Shown here: positions 12,685 through 24,835 of the stretch, in pieces
How the letters are laid out: every line of letters starts with the position of its first letter
Numbering within the stretch: position 1 is the first letter of the stretch
Origin: Gossypium raimondii
Lineage: Eukaryota > Streptophyta > Magnoliopsida > Malvales > Malvaceae
Length of the DNA stretch: 64,000 nt
NCBI RefSeq assembly: GCF_025698545.1
Contig: NC_068569.1
Location: 11,408,001 to 11,472,000 of the forward strand
Direction of reading: 5' to 3'
Notes under the pieces: model-generated
The model's input: only the letters and a program-made list of their open reading frames with translations
The model's database searches: none
Told to the model about the DNA's origin: nothing
Made by a program: the position numbers and the translations under genes

Positions 12685-13881
12685 TTAATCGTCTGATGAT
12701 GGCGGAGGTGGGAAACGTGACACGAGTTGAGCCATTTGATCCTCCAAATAAAAAATCCGAGGCATTAAGGCATCGAAACGAGCATCTACATGCTGGGAAA
12801 GACCATGAATGGCATCAAGGATGGCTGAAGTGCGAGGTGACGGTGGTGGAGGTAAGGCAAGTACCTCCTCCTCGGGTTGTACTTCTCCTTGTAATTGTTG
12901 TGCCGCTGCCGCCTGTAGTTTGTCTTTATGAACCCATTTACCATCCTCCTTATAGTAGCCACAGCTATGAACAGAGGAAATATTGATGAAGCTATCGATG
13001 GCTCGACCTGGATCAACAGACACCTTGAGTTTAAGTTGGCGAAAGATGAAAGAGAGAAAGGTGCCATACTTAAGGGTTTTGTTGCTAGAGAGGGGCCAAC
13101 GAACAACCTCAATCATGTTAAGGAACATGAGGACCGGAAGGTTAAGATGATGCTTAGTTTGAAAACAATGAATGAACCAATAATCGGTTTTGCGCAAGAT
13201 CGCATGTTTGTTTGTAGGGTTAATGGTCCAAGTGAGGATGAGATGAAGGATCCGATCATGTAATTCTAAATCACTAGCATGATCATCTTTAAGGATTAAG
13301 GTCGAAGGGAAAGAACCTAAAAAAGTCGGATCACCATCGAGAGGAATCCTAAGGTATTGAGACAAAATGGCAGGGGTAATGGTTACTTTCTCACCCATGA
13401 CATACGAAGTGATTGCAGTAACAGTTTTACCATCATCACCGTATTTGAATTCGGCATTAAAGTAAAAGACTCGGACGAGGTTGTCATGACAAGGGCCCGT
13501 AAGTTGGAGGCAATAAAGCCAACCCCATTCGTTCAAGGTGGAAAGGTGTCGAAAATCGAGTTCATCGCGAAGAAAGGGAAGGTCAATAGGGCGAGAAATA
13601 TGAACATTTCGAGTAGCAAAGGAAGTCTTGAATTTATTAAGATCGTCATGACCGCGGAAGCAATCAGATACGGACGATGGATAAACAGCACTAGATGACG
13701 CACCATCCGTCCTAGCCCTTTTCTTAGTAGCTCTATTATAGGAGGTATGAGGAGGCATGATAAACAATTTTTTGTAGGAGTAAGGGAAGAGTAAGTGTGC
13801 TAGGTGAAGACTAAGGAGTACTAAGAAAAGAACTAAGACAACATAAGAAGGATAGAAGAAAACCTGCGAAAACAAACGCAA
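12685..13881 (-). mobile_element. Fossil ORF of the putative plant transposon protein family
   Basis: A single minus-strand open frame of up to 398 codons. The more likely start is the ATG at 13758 (MPPHTSYNRATKKRARTDG), giving 357 aa, because the upstream part is only a hydrophobic stretch. The middle (FRGHDDLNKF, then LDFRHLSTLNEWGW and PILSQYLRIP-like text) resembles the plant domain I know as putative plant transposon protein, common in cotton and legume genomes. The tail is Gln/Pro-rich (LALPPPPSP, FPPPPSSDD) with a coiled-coil-like stretch. I see no polymerase, integrase or terminal repeat joined to it in this window, so the class of element cannot be fixed. The ORF itself looks whole. 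It is annotated as a mobile-element fossil, not a host gene. Confidence 0.6.
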
Positions 13882-16153
13882 TCAATTGATACTTCAAAAG
13901 CAGCAGCCTAATGTAACAGTATACAAAATCTTTAATTTTTTTAATTTATACACATATTATATATGAGTATATATGAATTATAGAAATATTAGTTTTAACT
14001 CATATATACAAATATACGTAACAAAAATGGAAATCGAAGAAAATGAATAAAAAATAAGAATAAATAATAATGTGATGGTTCAAACCAAAAAAATCCAAAC
14101 ATACTAGACACGAAAATATTTTATATAGAATTACCACTAATCATTTTAGATTAAATGTGATTAGACACTTATTGAACATATGCAACCCCTGTTCTAATGG
14201 ACAATACCACATTAGTATTGTCTAAAATTTTGATTATTATTCTAAGTTATTCTTATCTAATTTGACTATAATTACTTAAATTAATTTTAAAGAAATTCAC
14301 ATACTTCATATCTTTAAATTTTTAAAGAGATACATCTCAACCATTTACAAGATACCTTCTACGATTAATTATTTACGACTCAAAATGTTTGAAAATGATT
14401 TTGGAAAAAATAATCTGAAAATACTTTGATTGTTAGTTTAGGAGAAAAAAGATAAACTCAAAAACTTTTGGGGCGAAAAACTCAATACGCCTTAGTCATT
14501 TGTGAGACACGGCTCGATGAATTTTTCAATTTACAAAACATAAATATCACTTTTATTAATTTAATAAATCATTTGCAAGATACGAATTAACAAAACGACC
14601 CTCCGCGATTCCGAGAAATCTGATATATAGATATATATTTACTTTTAAAAGAAACTGGGCTTCAACCACTTGCAGAACACCATGTATCGGTCAACCATTT
14701 GCAATCCATCAAAATTTTAAAAACATGAGGTTCAAATTGAATCCGAATTGAAATCACAAACGTAGGGATTAAATTGAACAATTTACAAAATAACCGGACA
14801 ACGAAGAACCTAAACTGACAATTATCCAAAATTCTAAAGCAAAAAAGACGGTAGTAGATTTCCCGCTTGTTTTAATGGAATAATAAACAGGTCACTTATG
14901 GAGTACGAATTAACCAACTGACCATTTGCGGTTTCAAAATAGTAAATTTTATCTTATTTTATTTCAAGAACATATATATATTTTTAAATTGAATTCATTA
15001 TTATTAAAGAAAAAAGACGTCGGTCTTTGGGGGTACAATTGAAAAGAGTCAACCGTTTGTGGCCCCCATAACAATGTCTAATATATAACACTAAAATTTT
15101 ATTCCTAGAACATATTCGCAAATTAATTATCACTCAATATTCAATATTATAAAAACTTAAAATAACTCAGGGATCAATTGAAATAGGACTGAGATTTCAT
15201 GCACAAGGACTAAATTGAAGCAGACAAAAAACCTGACTACAAACACGTCAAATGGCGAAGGACTACAATAGGAATTTTCCCCGAAGCCCAAAAATATCTA
15301 ATACATGAGCGGGAAATTTCCCACTTGACGCGGTGAGAGGATAAAATTAAAAATAAAAAGCTTTATTTATTTTAATTCTGTTCCTTTTTACTTTCTTCTT
15401 TCTGACCCTAAGGCCCTTCTTTCCCTTCTCCCAACTCTCCCCTTTTTTTTCTCTCCCATGGCTTCCTCTTTTACCCACCATTTTTTTTTATATATTTTAC
15501 CTTTTTAAATCTCTACAAACAATTATGATTTCTGTTTTATCTTTGTTTGTGTGTTATTTATTATGGAGATTTCGTTGCCTTCTCAGCTAGATGGTTTCGA
15601 AATCATATGAAACACCGTATCATCAAAGGCTCTTCTCCGATTTCCGGAGTTTCAACAGTCTTTTTTTTTTTAAATCTGGGTTTATTCACGAACTAGTAGC
15701 GTGCATGCGAATAGAATAAAGAAATTAGGGGGAAAATAAAGCAAAAGAAGGAAAAAAACTACCTCCGGGTAGTGGCATTTTGGAATTCAAGCTTTGCCTT
15801 TAACGTGTGTTGTGATTTCTCTGATGCACCCCCTACGGTGGTCCGTTAAGAGATTAGATGTTCCGGAATGACTTGTTTAGCTTGTCATTGATTTCCGACT
15901 GTATTCAGCTTCCAGGCACAGACGCTTTGATCACATCCTTCACCGCTCCCTTTTTTGCTTGGCGATTGTTTCTTGACAATAAAAAAAATTACAAAATCAT
16001 CATCTCGATAAGTCAATAAAGATTAAAGAAAACACATTAAAATCAAGGCCATAGAAGAAATTAGAGAAGTACTACACATATGAGAAATTCCAGAAATTGT
16101 TTTCCAAAAAGAAAGGAGTATGGCAGACTAACCTTGCTTGGAGGAGCAAGATA
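13882..16153. other. Repeat-like gene-free DNA
   Basis: No gene. Between about 14.4 and 15.3 kb, phrases such as GGATTAAATTGAAC and GGACTAAATTGAAG recur in slightly changed form, typical of degenerate plant repeats. A pyrimidine-rich tract (about 15.37-15.47 kb) resembles a plant 5' leader, but no coding frame follows. Around 15.77-15.96 kb the composition is more balanced; a short minus-strand frame there includes KKGAVKDVIKASVPGS, which I cannot assign. Confidence 0.35.
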
Positions 16154-16162
16154 ATGAGAATG
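16154..16162 (+). repeat. Left 9-bp target-site duplication
   Basis: ATGAGAATG directly precedes the giant inverted-repeat element and is repeated exactly at 17510-17518 on its other side. Confidence 0.85.
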
Positions 16163-17509
16163 GGGTTTTTTACAAAAATATTATAAAAAAATAAAAATTT
16201 ACCAAAATATTACAACTTTTTTTTATTTATCAAAATATTACAATTTTTTTTATTTATCAAAATATATAAAAAAAACTAAAAAAAAAACCTGACACCAACC
16301 AATTAAATTGGCGGCACCATGGTGTCAAAGGAAAAAAAAATGTGTAATTGCTTGCTAAGTCCTCATTATTTATTATTATTTTTATTTCCTTTCAACTCAT
16401 TTTTTTATTTAATAACTCTATTTTAATTTAATAAACTATTCTCATTTAATAACTCTATTTTAATTTAATAAACTATTAAGTAATACTTAATTTTTTAAAT
16501 TAAAATAGAGTTATTAAATGAGAGAATTCTAATTAAGTGACTATTTGCAGTTTCAAGGACTTGACATAGAAATTCACCATTTTGAATTTTGAAAGTGAAT
16601 TGCTGCTGCTTGCGCACTAAAATTGAAATGTGGCTAATTGCCTTCTAAGCCCTCCTTATTTATTATTTTCTTTTATTCCCTTCAACTCAATTTTTATTTA
16701 ATAACTCTATTTTAATTTTATTACTTAATAGTTTATTAAATTAAAATAGAGTTATTAAATAAAAAATTGAGTTGAGTAATAAAATTAAAATAGAGTTATT
16801 AAATAAAAAATTGAGTTGAAGGGGAATAAAAAGAAAATAATAAATAAGGAGGTCTTACTTAATAGTTTATTAAATTAAAATAGAGTTATTAAATAAAAAA
16901 TGAGTTGAAGGGGAATAAAAAGAAAATAATAAATAAGGAGGGCTTAGAAGGCAATTAGCCACATTTCAATTTTAGTGCGCAATTCACTTTCAAAATTCAA
17001 AATGGTAAATTTGCATGTCAGGTCCTTGAAACTGCAGATGGTCACTTAATTAGAATTCTCTCATTTAATAACTCTATTTTAATTTAAAAAAATTAAGTAT
17101 TACTTAATAGTTTATTAAATTAAAATAGAGTTATTAAATGAGAATAGTTTATTAAATTAAAATAGAGTTATTAAATAAAAAAATAAATTGAAGGGGAATA
17201 AAAAGAAAATAATAAATAATGAGGACTTAGCAAGCAATTACACATTTTTTTTCCTTTGGCACCATAGTGCCGCCAATGACTTTGGCACCAATGGTGCCAC
17301 CAATTTATTTGGCACCTTTGGTGCCGCCAATTTAATTGGCTGGTGTCAGGTTTTTTTTTATTTTTTGGTTTTTTTTATATATTTTGGTAAATAAAAAAAG
17401 TTTATATATTTTGGTAAATAAAAAAAATTATAATATTTTGGTAAATAAAAAAAAAGTTGTAATATTTTGATAAATTTTTATTTTTTTATAATATTTTTGT
17501 AAAAAACCC
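16163..17509. mobile_element. Giant inverted-repeat (foldback) element, Mutator-like MITE
   Basis: A 1,347-bp element whose two halves are near-complete reverse complements. The ends match perfectly for 39 bp (GGGTTTTTTACAAAAATATT and on) and then continue with scattered differences for roughly 600 bp per arm. The flanks carry an exact 9-bp duplication (ATGAGAATG), which points to a Mutator-type transposase acting in trans. There is no coding capacity; short open frames inside are by-products. Sections matched between arms include the GCACTAAAATTGAAATGTGG block (about 16616 in the left arm, about 16954 on the right as its complement) and the TTAAAATAGAGTTATTAAAT unit, which is reiterated near the centre. 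If transcribed through, it would form a very long hairpin and could feed small-RNA pathways; this is inference. Confidence 0.85.
17254..17347. repeat. Palindromic minisatellite in the right arm of the foldback element
   Basis: About three tandem copies of a unit of roughly 30 bp built on TTTGGCACC-nnn-GGTGCC followed by GCCAAT or ACCAAT. Each unit is itself a small palindrome. The left arm has only one such unit (about 16298-16329), so the arms differ by local expansion or loss. Confidence 0.7.
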
Positions 17510-17518
17510 ATGAGAATG
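17510..17518 (+). repeat. Right 9-bp target-site duplication
   Basis: ATGAGAATG, an exact copy of 16154-16162, flanking the foldback element. Confidence 0.85.
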
Positions 17519-18213
17519 TTTTCTTGCATCAGCTTCGTATAAGCCTTCAGAAGGAACATCAGATTAGATTCTCCCGATCAAACGAATCAAACCAACTTGT
17601 CTAGGACATTCAAAGCACCAAGTTATAGGCAGCTCATTTGAATAGTCCATTGTGTAAAAAAACATAACCATATATACCTATAAGTGAAAAACAGTTCTAC
17701 TATAAGGGAAAAATACTGCTTGTGCTTCAATTCCTCAAAGTCAAAGCTCCATAGTAATAATTTGAATTTTGTAAATTTGATTAAGGGAGTGTTTGGATAT
17801 ATTTTATTATATCAAAATATTTGCAAATCAAGGTTAATAATATTTTTAAAAATAAAATCATAATATAAAATGAAATTAATAAAAATAATATCTAAAATAC
17901 TTTTTAAAAATTATAATTAACTTTAGTATAAATTATGTATTAATAATATCTAAGTATAAAACACTGATTTAATATATCAAATAAATAATGTTTTGTCATT
18001 TTAAAATATTTTTATTTCATATCATAATTTATACCTTGACATATTGTATTTAAAAACGTATAAAATATTTAAAAATCTTTTTCTCTCATTATAAATCCTT
18101 AAATACCTTCACTCTTCTCCCATTATCTCCTCAATCATTCTCTCCAATGCCTCCTTGTTTATTGAGAAAATAAAAAGTCTCATTCTGTCTCTAACTAATC
18201 ACATTAATATTTT
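17519..18213. other. AT-rich gene-free DNA
   Basis: Very AT-rich, with no open frame or structured element that I can recognise. Confidence 0.4.
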
Positions 18214-18769
18214 GGGTAAACTACACCATTAATTATTAAACTATAGATAAGTTTTCATTTTAGTTACTTAACCAAAAAATATTACAATTTGGTCATTAAA
18301 CTATTCAAAAGTTTTCTTTTAAGTCACTAAGCTGTTAAAATCGATGCTATATGACTTTCTCTGTTCGCACTGTCTGCATCAATCAAAAACTTTATTTCTC
18401 CTTCTCTTCTACAACTCAAAATTTTTTCATGAAATGACTTTAGATGTCACAAATTTACGAACAAAATTTAAAAAAAAAATTTCAACCTCCAACACTAACA
18501 GTCATATTGACTTTGAGCTAAGGCATGTTCTTCTACTTATCAATGGGTACTGATTCATCGTATCGATTATCGAATCATTGCTTGAAACTCGCTAGCGAAA
18601 CTTTAAAAAAAAAACTTAATAGCCCAGTAAATTAAATAAAAATTTTTGAATAGTTCAGTGACTTAAATGAAAACTTTCGAATAGATCAATGACCAAAATT
18701 TAACTTTTTAATTAAGTAACCAAATTGAAAAGTTACCCATAATTTAGTAACTAATGGTAAAATTTACCC
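18214..18769 (+). mobile_element. Inverted-repeat MITE, family A, copy 1
   Basis: A 556-bp non-coding element starting GGGTAAACTACACCATTAAT and ending in the complement of that sequence (TTACCC). Inverted arms of over 150 bp contain AAGTTTTCATTTTAGTTACT and its partner AAATGAAAACTTTCGAATAG. The unique middle part (about 18345-18600) reappears in reverse complement at 31.7-32.0 kb, with the same landmarks (TTCTCTTCTACAA, TGTTCTTCTACT, GAATCATTGCTTGAA). I see no clean target-site duplication for this copy. Confidence 0.75.
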
Positions 18770-19625
18770 TATATAATTTATTTTCATAAATTGTTTCGTC
18801 TTTCCGCTCCTTCACCTTTACAACTCATTCTATTTCATTTTCTTGAATTTTAAGAAATGAAAACCGGTTTCCGATGAAAGAGTGATGAGCATGGTTGTCA
18901 ACCGCCGACCACTATTGTCCAAAAACTTCTTAACTCCAAAAATTCACCTCATATAATATTTTGCCTTCTCTATTTGATTTTCCTTTGAGTTTTTCCGAAA
19001 TCTTCTTCTAAAAGAATAAATAAAACAACAACTCCACTTAAAAGAACTTTAAAAATCTAATAAAAATTTCACTTTTTGAGATGCCCAAATTTTGCTATGC
19101 TTGTACTGTTTGCCAAATATTATGATTTTTTTTTTTAAATTTAAAGGAATAAAAATCTTTCCCATGAGTTGTTCGTTGGGATACTGTCTCCGAATCCACG
19201 CTCGCCTGTAATATCTACTCTTCGGTTTCCCCAAACAATGGCTATTTTACCGGCAAAACGTAAACAAAAAAAACTAAGGCTCGAGTAATTGAGAAAACAG
19301 GAATCTTTATCGACTCACGAAACTTCCCCTCATGAGAGGAGTCAAGGGTCAAACTCCCCTTCGTCGTGCCGGAAAAGGGTACATTCGGCTTTGCCTAACC
19401 ATGGTTGAGGTTGACCCAAACCCGGTCCTTTCATAACACAATGTCATTTGAGTTGAGTAATTAACTCTAGCCGTTTGGATTTCGAAAAGGTGGGTGAGAA
19501 GGAGAGTCACATAACTGTAACTTGTCTGTTTGTGGCGCCAAATGTTCCAAAAACTTTTCCTACCTATCCATTAATAAAAAGAACCACATAACCCAAAACA
19601 ACTGTTTATAGTATCCAGGCTCCAA
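18770..19625. other. Upstream flank of the Rubisco-activase-like gene
   Basis: AT-rich to about 19.2 kb, then a more balanced 400 bp before the start codon. This should hold promoter and 5' leader, but no TATA box or known light-response element stands out clearly. Confidence 0.4.
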
Positions 19626-22600
19626 ATGGCTCTCTTCAGACTGCCTTATTCTTTCCCTTCCACTCTCCCATCATTCTTTCCAAAGATACTCTTGCCAGTT
19701 CCCTCCTTTTCAATTTCTTGTTCTTCAAAATCCACTCCCAATCAACTAAAAAACAACGATGATAACAGCAATACTGATAATCCCAAGAAACCCAAGAGAC
19801 TGTCAGAGCAGTCTTCCTGGGAAGCCAAAGATTCAGAAGGGAGAGATTATCTATACAGGCTTGGCAAGGAGGCTGATAACATGAACATAGCTGTTGGTGC
19901 TAGGGCTGGTGTGATTGATGATCTTTTCACTGGGAATTTTCTTGGCAAAGACTGTAATTTTCTTCCCTTTGCTCTTCCTTCTATATTTAACTTAAGACAA
20001 ACCTTTTAAAGAAATGAAATTGAATATCTTTTCTCTTCTTTTCTTTTTTTATCTGTAGCGGATATTGTGTTTGATTACAGGCAGAAGGCGACGAGGTCCT
20101 TTGAGTATCTACAAGGGGATTATTACATTGCTCCCGTATTCTTGGTAAAATTTCCAGGCTAACAATTTCCTTTTGCATTTCTTTTGGAAAAGTTGAGTTA
20201 AAGGTGGCTTTTTATGATTCAGGCTGATGATAGGTTTGAACTAGAATGTGATTAGCTTTACAGGGTCTTGTTTATCTTTATCAAATATTCACCTCTGCTG
20301 TGATTAGCATATAATAATAAAATAATAATTTTCAGTTCAACTTTACTATCTTGTTTGAACTTAGATTTTCATTGTCTAGTTCTTAATTTTGCTTTAAATT
20401 CAGTTGCAGTTAACATATATACACTATCTTTTTTTCTGCTGTTATCTATAGAGACAGCAAGTTGTTATTGTATTTCCTTTCTTCTTCTTATGTGTTTATT
20501 ATTTGTCAGAAGCTAACACTGCATTATGTTTGCTTTTCTCATTGTCAGGATAAAGTTGGTAAGTTTTATGGAACTGCACAAAGATGAGAAGATTGCTATG
20601 AATGATACAGGAAAAGTAGGAAATCTGGCAGAAATTAGTGACTGGAGCATTCCTTCAATTTTCTGTTTTTTGAAATATCCATGGAGTTTAAGATTATTTT
20701 GTTTCTATTATATGCTTTAATAATGAGAAGAAATCCGATATATTACTGTCGATACTATTATCCATCACCCTTTACCATTCCACGATATTATCATCTCTGA
20801 TGTGTGACCTTCCACTTGCCAGCTTTCTCTGATTTTCCAACTTGATGCTGAGCCTGTCATATAGTTATTATTTGTCTTCTTGAAATAATCCTATCATTTT
20901 GGAACTTATGAAATAATCCTATCATTTGTCTTCTTGAATGATGACTTGTTTTTTTTCCTGTTTTACTTGCTGCAGCATGCCACATCGTGAAGAACTACCT
21001 TGCTCATCTTCTCAACGTGAAAATTCCTTTGATTCTAGGTATATATTTGAAATAGTCAAGTGAATTTTTTTTTCTACTTTGGTTGGGAAGGGATGAGGGG
21101 ATTTTTAAAAGCTTAGACATACTTGTTTTTTACTTTTGTGGGTAGGATTGGTTTATATATTGGAGTGCTAAGTATAAATTCCATACTTCTCATTGTTATA
21201 TTTGTCCTTAACGGTTTGGGTCTTAGGACTGCTCACAACAATCTTGAATCCTTGATGATGGTTTCAACAGCTATGCTGGAAACAACATTTCACTGCATTA
21301 AATATCTTATGGACTGCAGATTCTTTTCTGGCATTTCTCGCAAAACCAATGTAGTATATAACTTGAATTCTCAATCATTTTATTTCTGAAACATTGGATT
21401 TTGACTTGAAGGTGTCTGGGGAGGAAAAGGTCAAGGAAAAACATTCCAAACTGAACTCATTTTTCAGGCTATGGGGATTGAACCTGTAATTATGTCTGCG
21501 GGGGAACTAGAATCTGATAGGGCTGGTAAGATCGGTTTCCACCGTTTTTCCTTCCTTGCCATTTGTCTGCAAGAATATAAGGAGATTCGATCCATTCCGT
21601 TATTATTACCTTTTTATGTGAAAAGACATGATGTATTCAAATTGTTGTTTCCTTGACAGGAGAACCAGGAAAATTGATACGCGAACGCTATAGAACAGCT
21701 TCCCAAGTGGTCCAGAACCAAGTTAGAAGCTTTACCACCCTCATTCTTCGTATATGTATGTCTAGGTTTATGAAGTTTAATAATGCTCTTTAATACCTAT
21801 GGTAAAATCTGCATGTTATATTAGCCTTTGCATAGGGATATACTGATATTTAATGTGTCAACGAACGGATTATTCCTCCTCCTCCAATATCTTTTTCAAG
21901 TATATTGCGGTCCTCTTACAATGATAAGATGAAATATTCAACCATGATAATGATGTAAAAGAGCAGAAGAGAGTTGAGAAAAATCCGAGTACAAGAAGAG
22001 ATAGTGAGAGAGCATTTTTGCCACTTTGACTCAAAGCCTTCGCAAATGCTTGAACTCCTCAAAATCCTGTGAATAATCTACCAAATAAGATGAAAATGAT
22101 CAGCTGAGATGTTGAATTCTATTTCCGCCTAGAGGAGAGCTGGACAAAATAAATGCCTTAATGTTCCAAAATAGCACAAGCACGTTCAACTATCTATACG
22201 ACCTTTCGATCAAGAAAGCAGTGAAGCTTTGTCGTCAGAGTTCCTATTTCCATCTCCGATTTTAAGTTCATCAGTGCCTGACAGAGATTGGAATGGAAAG
22301 GCTAAAGTCGTTCCCTTGCCTTAGAAAGTCAGAACTATGGTAAACATATTAGCATGAAAATAGAACAATTATGACCATAATAATATCCAGAGCTTTCAGT
22401 ATAAATATTTACAGATACTCAGTATGCTGTATGTTCCACATCATTGTTAATGACTTTCTGCAATTGTTCTTAATTGCATGTTTGTTTGAATTTTCTGAAC
22501 TAATGCAGGGCAAGATGAGTTGTCTGATGATCAATGACATTGATGCTGGTCTTGGTAGATTTGGTGAGCTTATGTTTTACTGGAACAGAAAACCTTGAAC

Positions 22601-24218
22601 TGTACCAATTATGCTTCAAGTTTCATAAATTTCCTCTTGTTTAATAAGTTTTAAAAAGTTACTTATGTACTGATTCGTTATCTTATACTTTATATATTTT
22701 TCACATCTTATCTAGGTAATACTCAAATGACGGTCAACAATCAGATTGTTGTTGGTACCTTAATGAATTTGTCAGATAATCCAACCAGAGTTAGCATCGG
22801 ACAAGATTGGCGAGAATCAGATATAACAAATAGAGTCCCTATCATTGTCACGGGGAATGATTTTTCAACCATTTATGCTCCCTTGATCCGTGATGGAAGG
22901 ATGGAAAAGTTCTACTGGTACATGATACTAAAGCTCCACTCTTTTTTACTTCCCTTGTGGTGCTTTGTTGATACAATACAATCAAATGGTCTTGTGGTGG
23001 TTCAAAGAAAGAAATCAAGCTATTCCATTATTATCTAACACATCATTTGTAATACAGGCAGCCTACTAAGGAAGATATTGTGAACATTGTTCACAGAATG
23101 TATGAGAAAGATGACATATCTAAGGACGAGGTCGTAACTATTGTGGAAACGTTTCCCAATCAAGGTATATTCAGATCCTGCATGATCTCCATGATTAGAT
23201 TTTCTCTGTCACTTCTATAGCAAATATGTAGAGGGAAAAACAATGACTATATCATGGAGTGCATATTGAATTGTTTTTCCTCTTTGGTTTTGGACAGCCT
23301 TAGATTTTTATGGAGCTCTTAGATCTCGAACATACGACCGGTCGATTTCAAAGGTATGTAACTCTTCATTTAGGTATAGAAGGTGTTCTCAAGTTATGTG
23401 TGGATTTTCTTTCTTAAGTGATTGCCATACCTAACATGGTGCAATATTGTTGCTTTTACCTTGCTAGTTAGTGATTATTAGTTTCACCATGTTAGGAAGG
23501 TATCTAAAATGTCCATACCTGTTTTATGCCGTCATTTGGACACGTAATTTTTTCGTCGGTTCAAAGAAAACAAGTAAATATAATGTATTTTCATCATCTT
23601 ACTCCTTCCATATTACAGTGGATTGAAGATATTGGAGGAATTGAAAATCTTGGAAACAAACTTCTCGGACGGAAGAAGAATGAAGAGCTCCCCGTATATA
23701 CTCCCCCGCAGGTAGTATGGTAATCATAAACTTTCTTTTAGAGGCGCAAATTCATATGCTGTTAGCAGAGTTTTCAAGGAAAATTGGTTAATAACTAGTG
23801 CATGATCATTTTTCATAGAATAACTACCGAAAACAACATACAGAAGCCAAAAGAACTTCAAAAATATTACATCTTCTATCAGGTGATGAACAAATCAAAA
23901 CATGGTGGAATTCCCTTTTCAGTCTTTGCCCCCGCCACTGGCTTTTTGATTGTTAGTTTATATAAAAACGTCTTGATATGATACCCCCCCCCCTTTTTTT
24001 TTTCTTTCTGAAAGATTGTTTTTAGTAAGTTGAAGCTCGCAAGAGAAGTGAATGTAGTTTTTTTTGTGTGTGTGTGATTTGACTGGGAGTGGGGATGTTT
24101 CATTGAACAGCAAACGGTGGAGGCTTTACTTGAATCAGGGTATTCTCTCCTGAGGGAGCAACAGCTAATAATGGACACTAAACTTTCAAAGGAGTACATG
24201 AAGAACATTGATGACTGA
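19626..24218 (+). CDS. Rubisco activase-like AAA+ ATPase, chloroplastic
   Basis: Twelve exons: 19626-19953, 20059-20144, 20549-20558, 20976-21038, 21412-21525, 21660-21721, 22509-22563, 22716-22917, 23058-23164, 23298-23353, 23619-23711, 24111-24218, giving 427 aa. The N-terminus (MALFRLPYSFPSTLPSFF) is Ser/Pro-rich with few acidic residues, like a plastid transit peptide. Walker A is GGKGQGKT (166-173), Walker B LMINDID (227-233), sensor 1 is in VTGNDFS, and the arginine motif is RDGRMEKFYW (298-307). Rubisco activase uses ATP to pull inhibitory sugar phosphates from Rubisco. This protein is related but differs from canonical RCA in its N-terminal domain and C-terminal tail, and is closer, from memory, to Arabidopsis At1g73110. 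Whether it acts on Rubisco is not known to me. Exon 3 is only 10 nt long and is needed to keep the frame. Confidence 0.9.
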
Positions 24219-24611
24219 CTCTGATTCGATACCATCTGGTCTCAATATTATTAATATTTTTAATTTGTGGATTACTTTCTTTTCTCTCCTGGTGGTTGAT
24301 GTGTATTTCACTTTTTTATACCATTTATATTTATCTAATTCGATTATTGATTTTTTTTTTAAATCAACCGTTATATATGAAAAATATTGTTAAATTTAAC
24401 TATGGATCTTGGTTTTCCTTTTTTCTCCTCTTCAAAATAATAGGATTAGAGATGGAATGGGGCAGGTTTGGGTCGGGACAAAGTCGAGATCAAGTTAGGG
24501 TTGGGCAAGCAAAAAAAGATCTCCTCTGTACTATTGTTATTTTTAATCTTACTATTCCAAAGACATAACAGCAGCAGAAAGACTTTATTTAAAATTTTTG
24601 TCCCTAGACCA
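24219..24611. other. 3' flank of the Rubisco-activase-like gene
   Basis: Transcript 3' end and AT-rich flank; no further gene seen. Confidence 0.4.
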
Positions 24612-24835
24612 TCTAATCCCAAAATAGCTTTTTTGATTTTGTAAAAAAAAATAACATTTCAATCACTGTGTCATTATTTGTTGTTAGAGGTGTATCGGGA
24701 ATTGAATCACACATGACATAATTATAAGTGACACCTCTTATAACATATAATAATATAGTGATTAAAATGTTATAAAATAATAACGTTATTTACCAAAATG
24801 TAACAAATCAAAACATAATTTAGCTAAATTGGTTA
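24612..24835. mobile_element. Small inverted-repeat element (MITE-like)
   Basis: About 220 bp whose halves are imperfect reverse complements. The left half has TTTGATTTTGTAAAAAA, AACATTTCAATCACT and GTTAGAGGTG. The right half has CACCTCTTATAAC, AGTGATTAAAATGTT and TGTAACAAATCAAAA. No coding capacity. Exact ends and target duplication are unclear. Confidence 0.6.

Noticed and set aside
12495-13698. Several + strand open frames of 108-163 codons opposite the transposon-protein ORF
   Set aside because: They are antisense shadows of the longer minus-strand frame that carries the family signal.
17188-17394. A 68-codon frame in the right arm of the foldback element
   Set aside because: It is made of the palindromic minisatellite and AT tracts and has no family signal.
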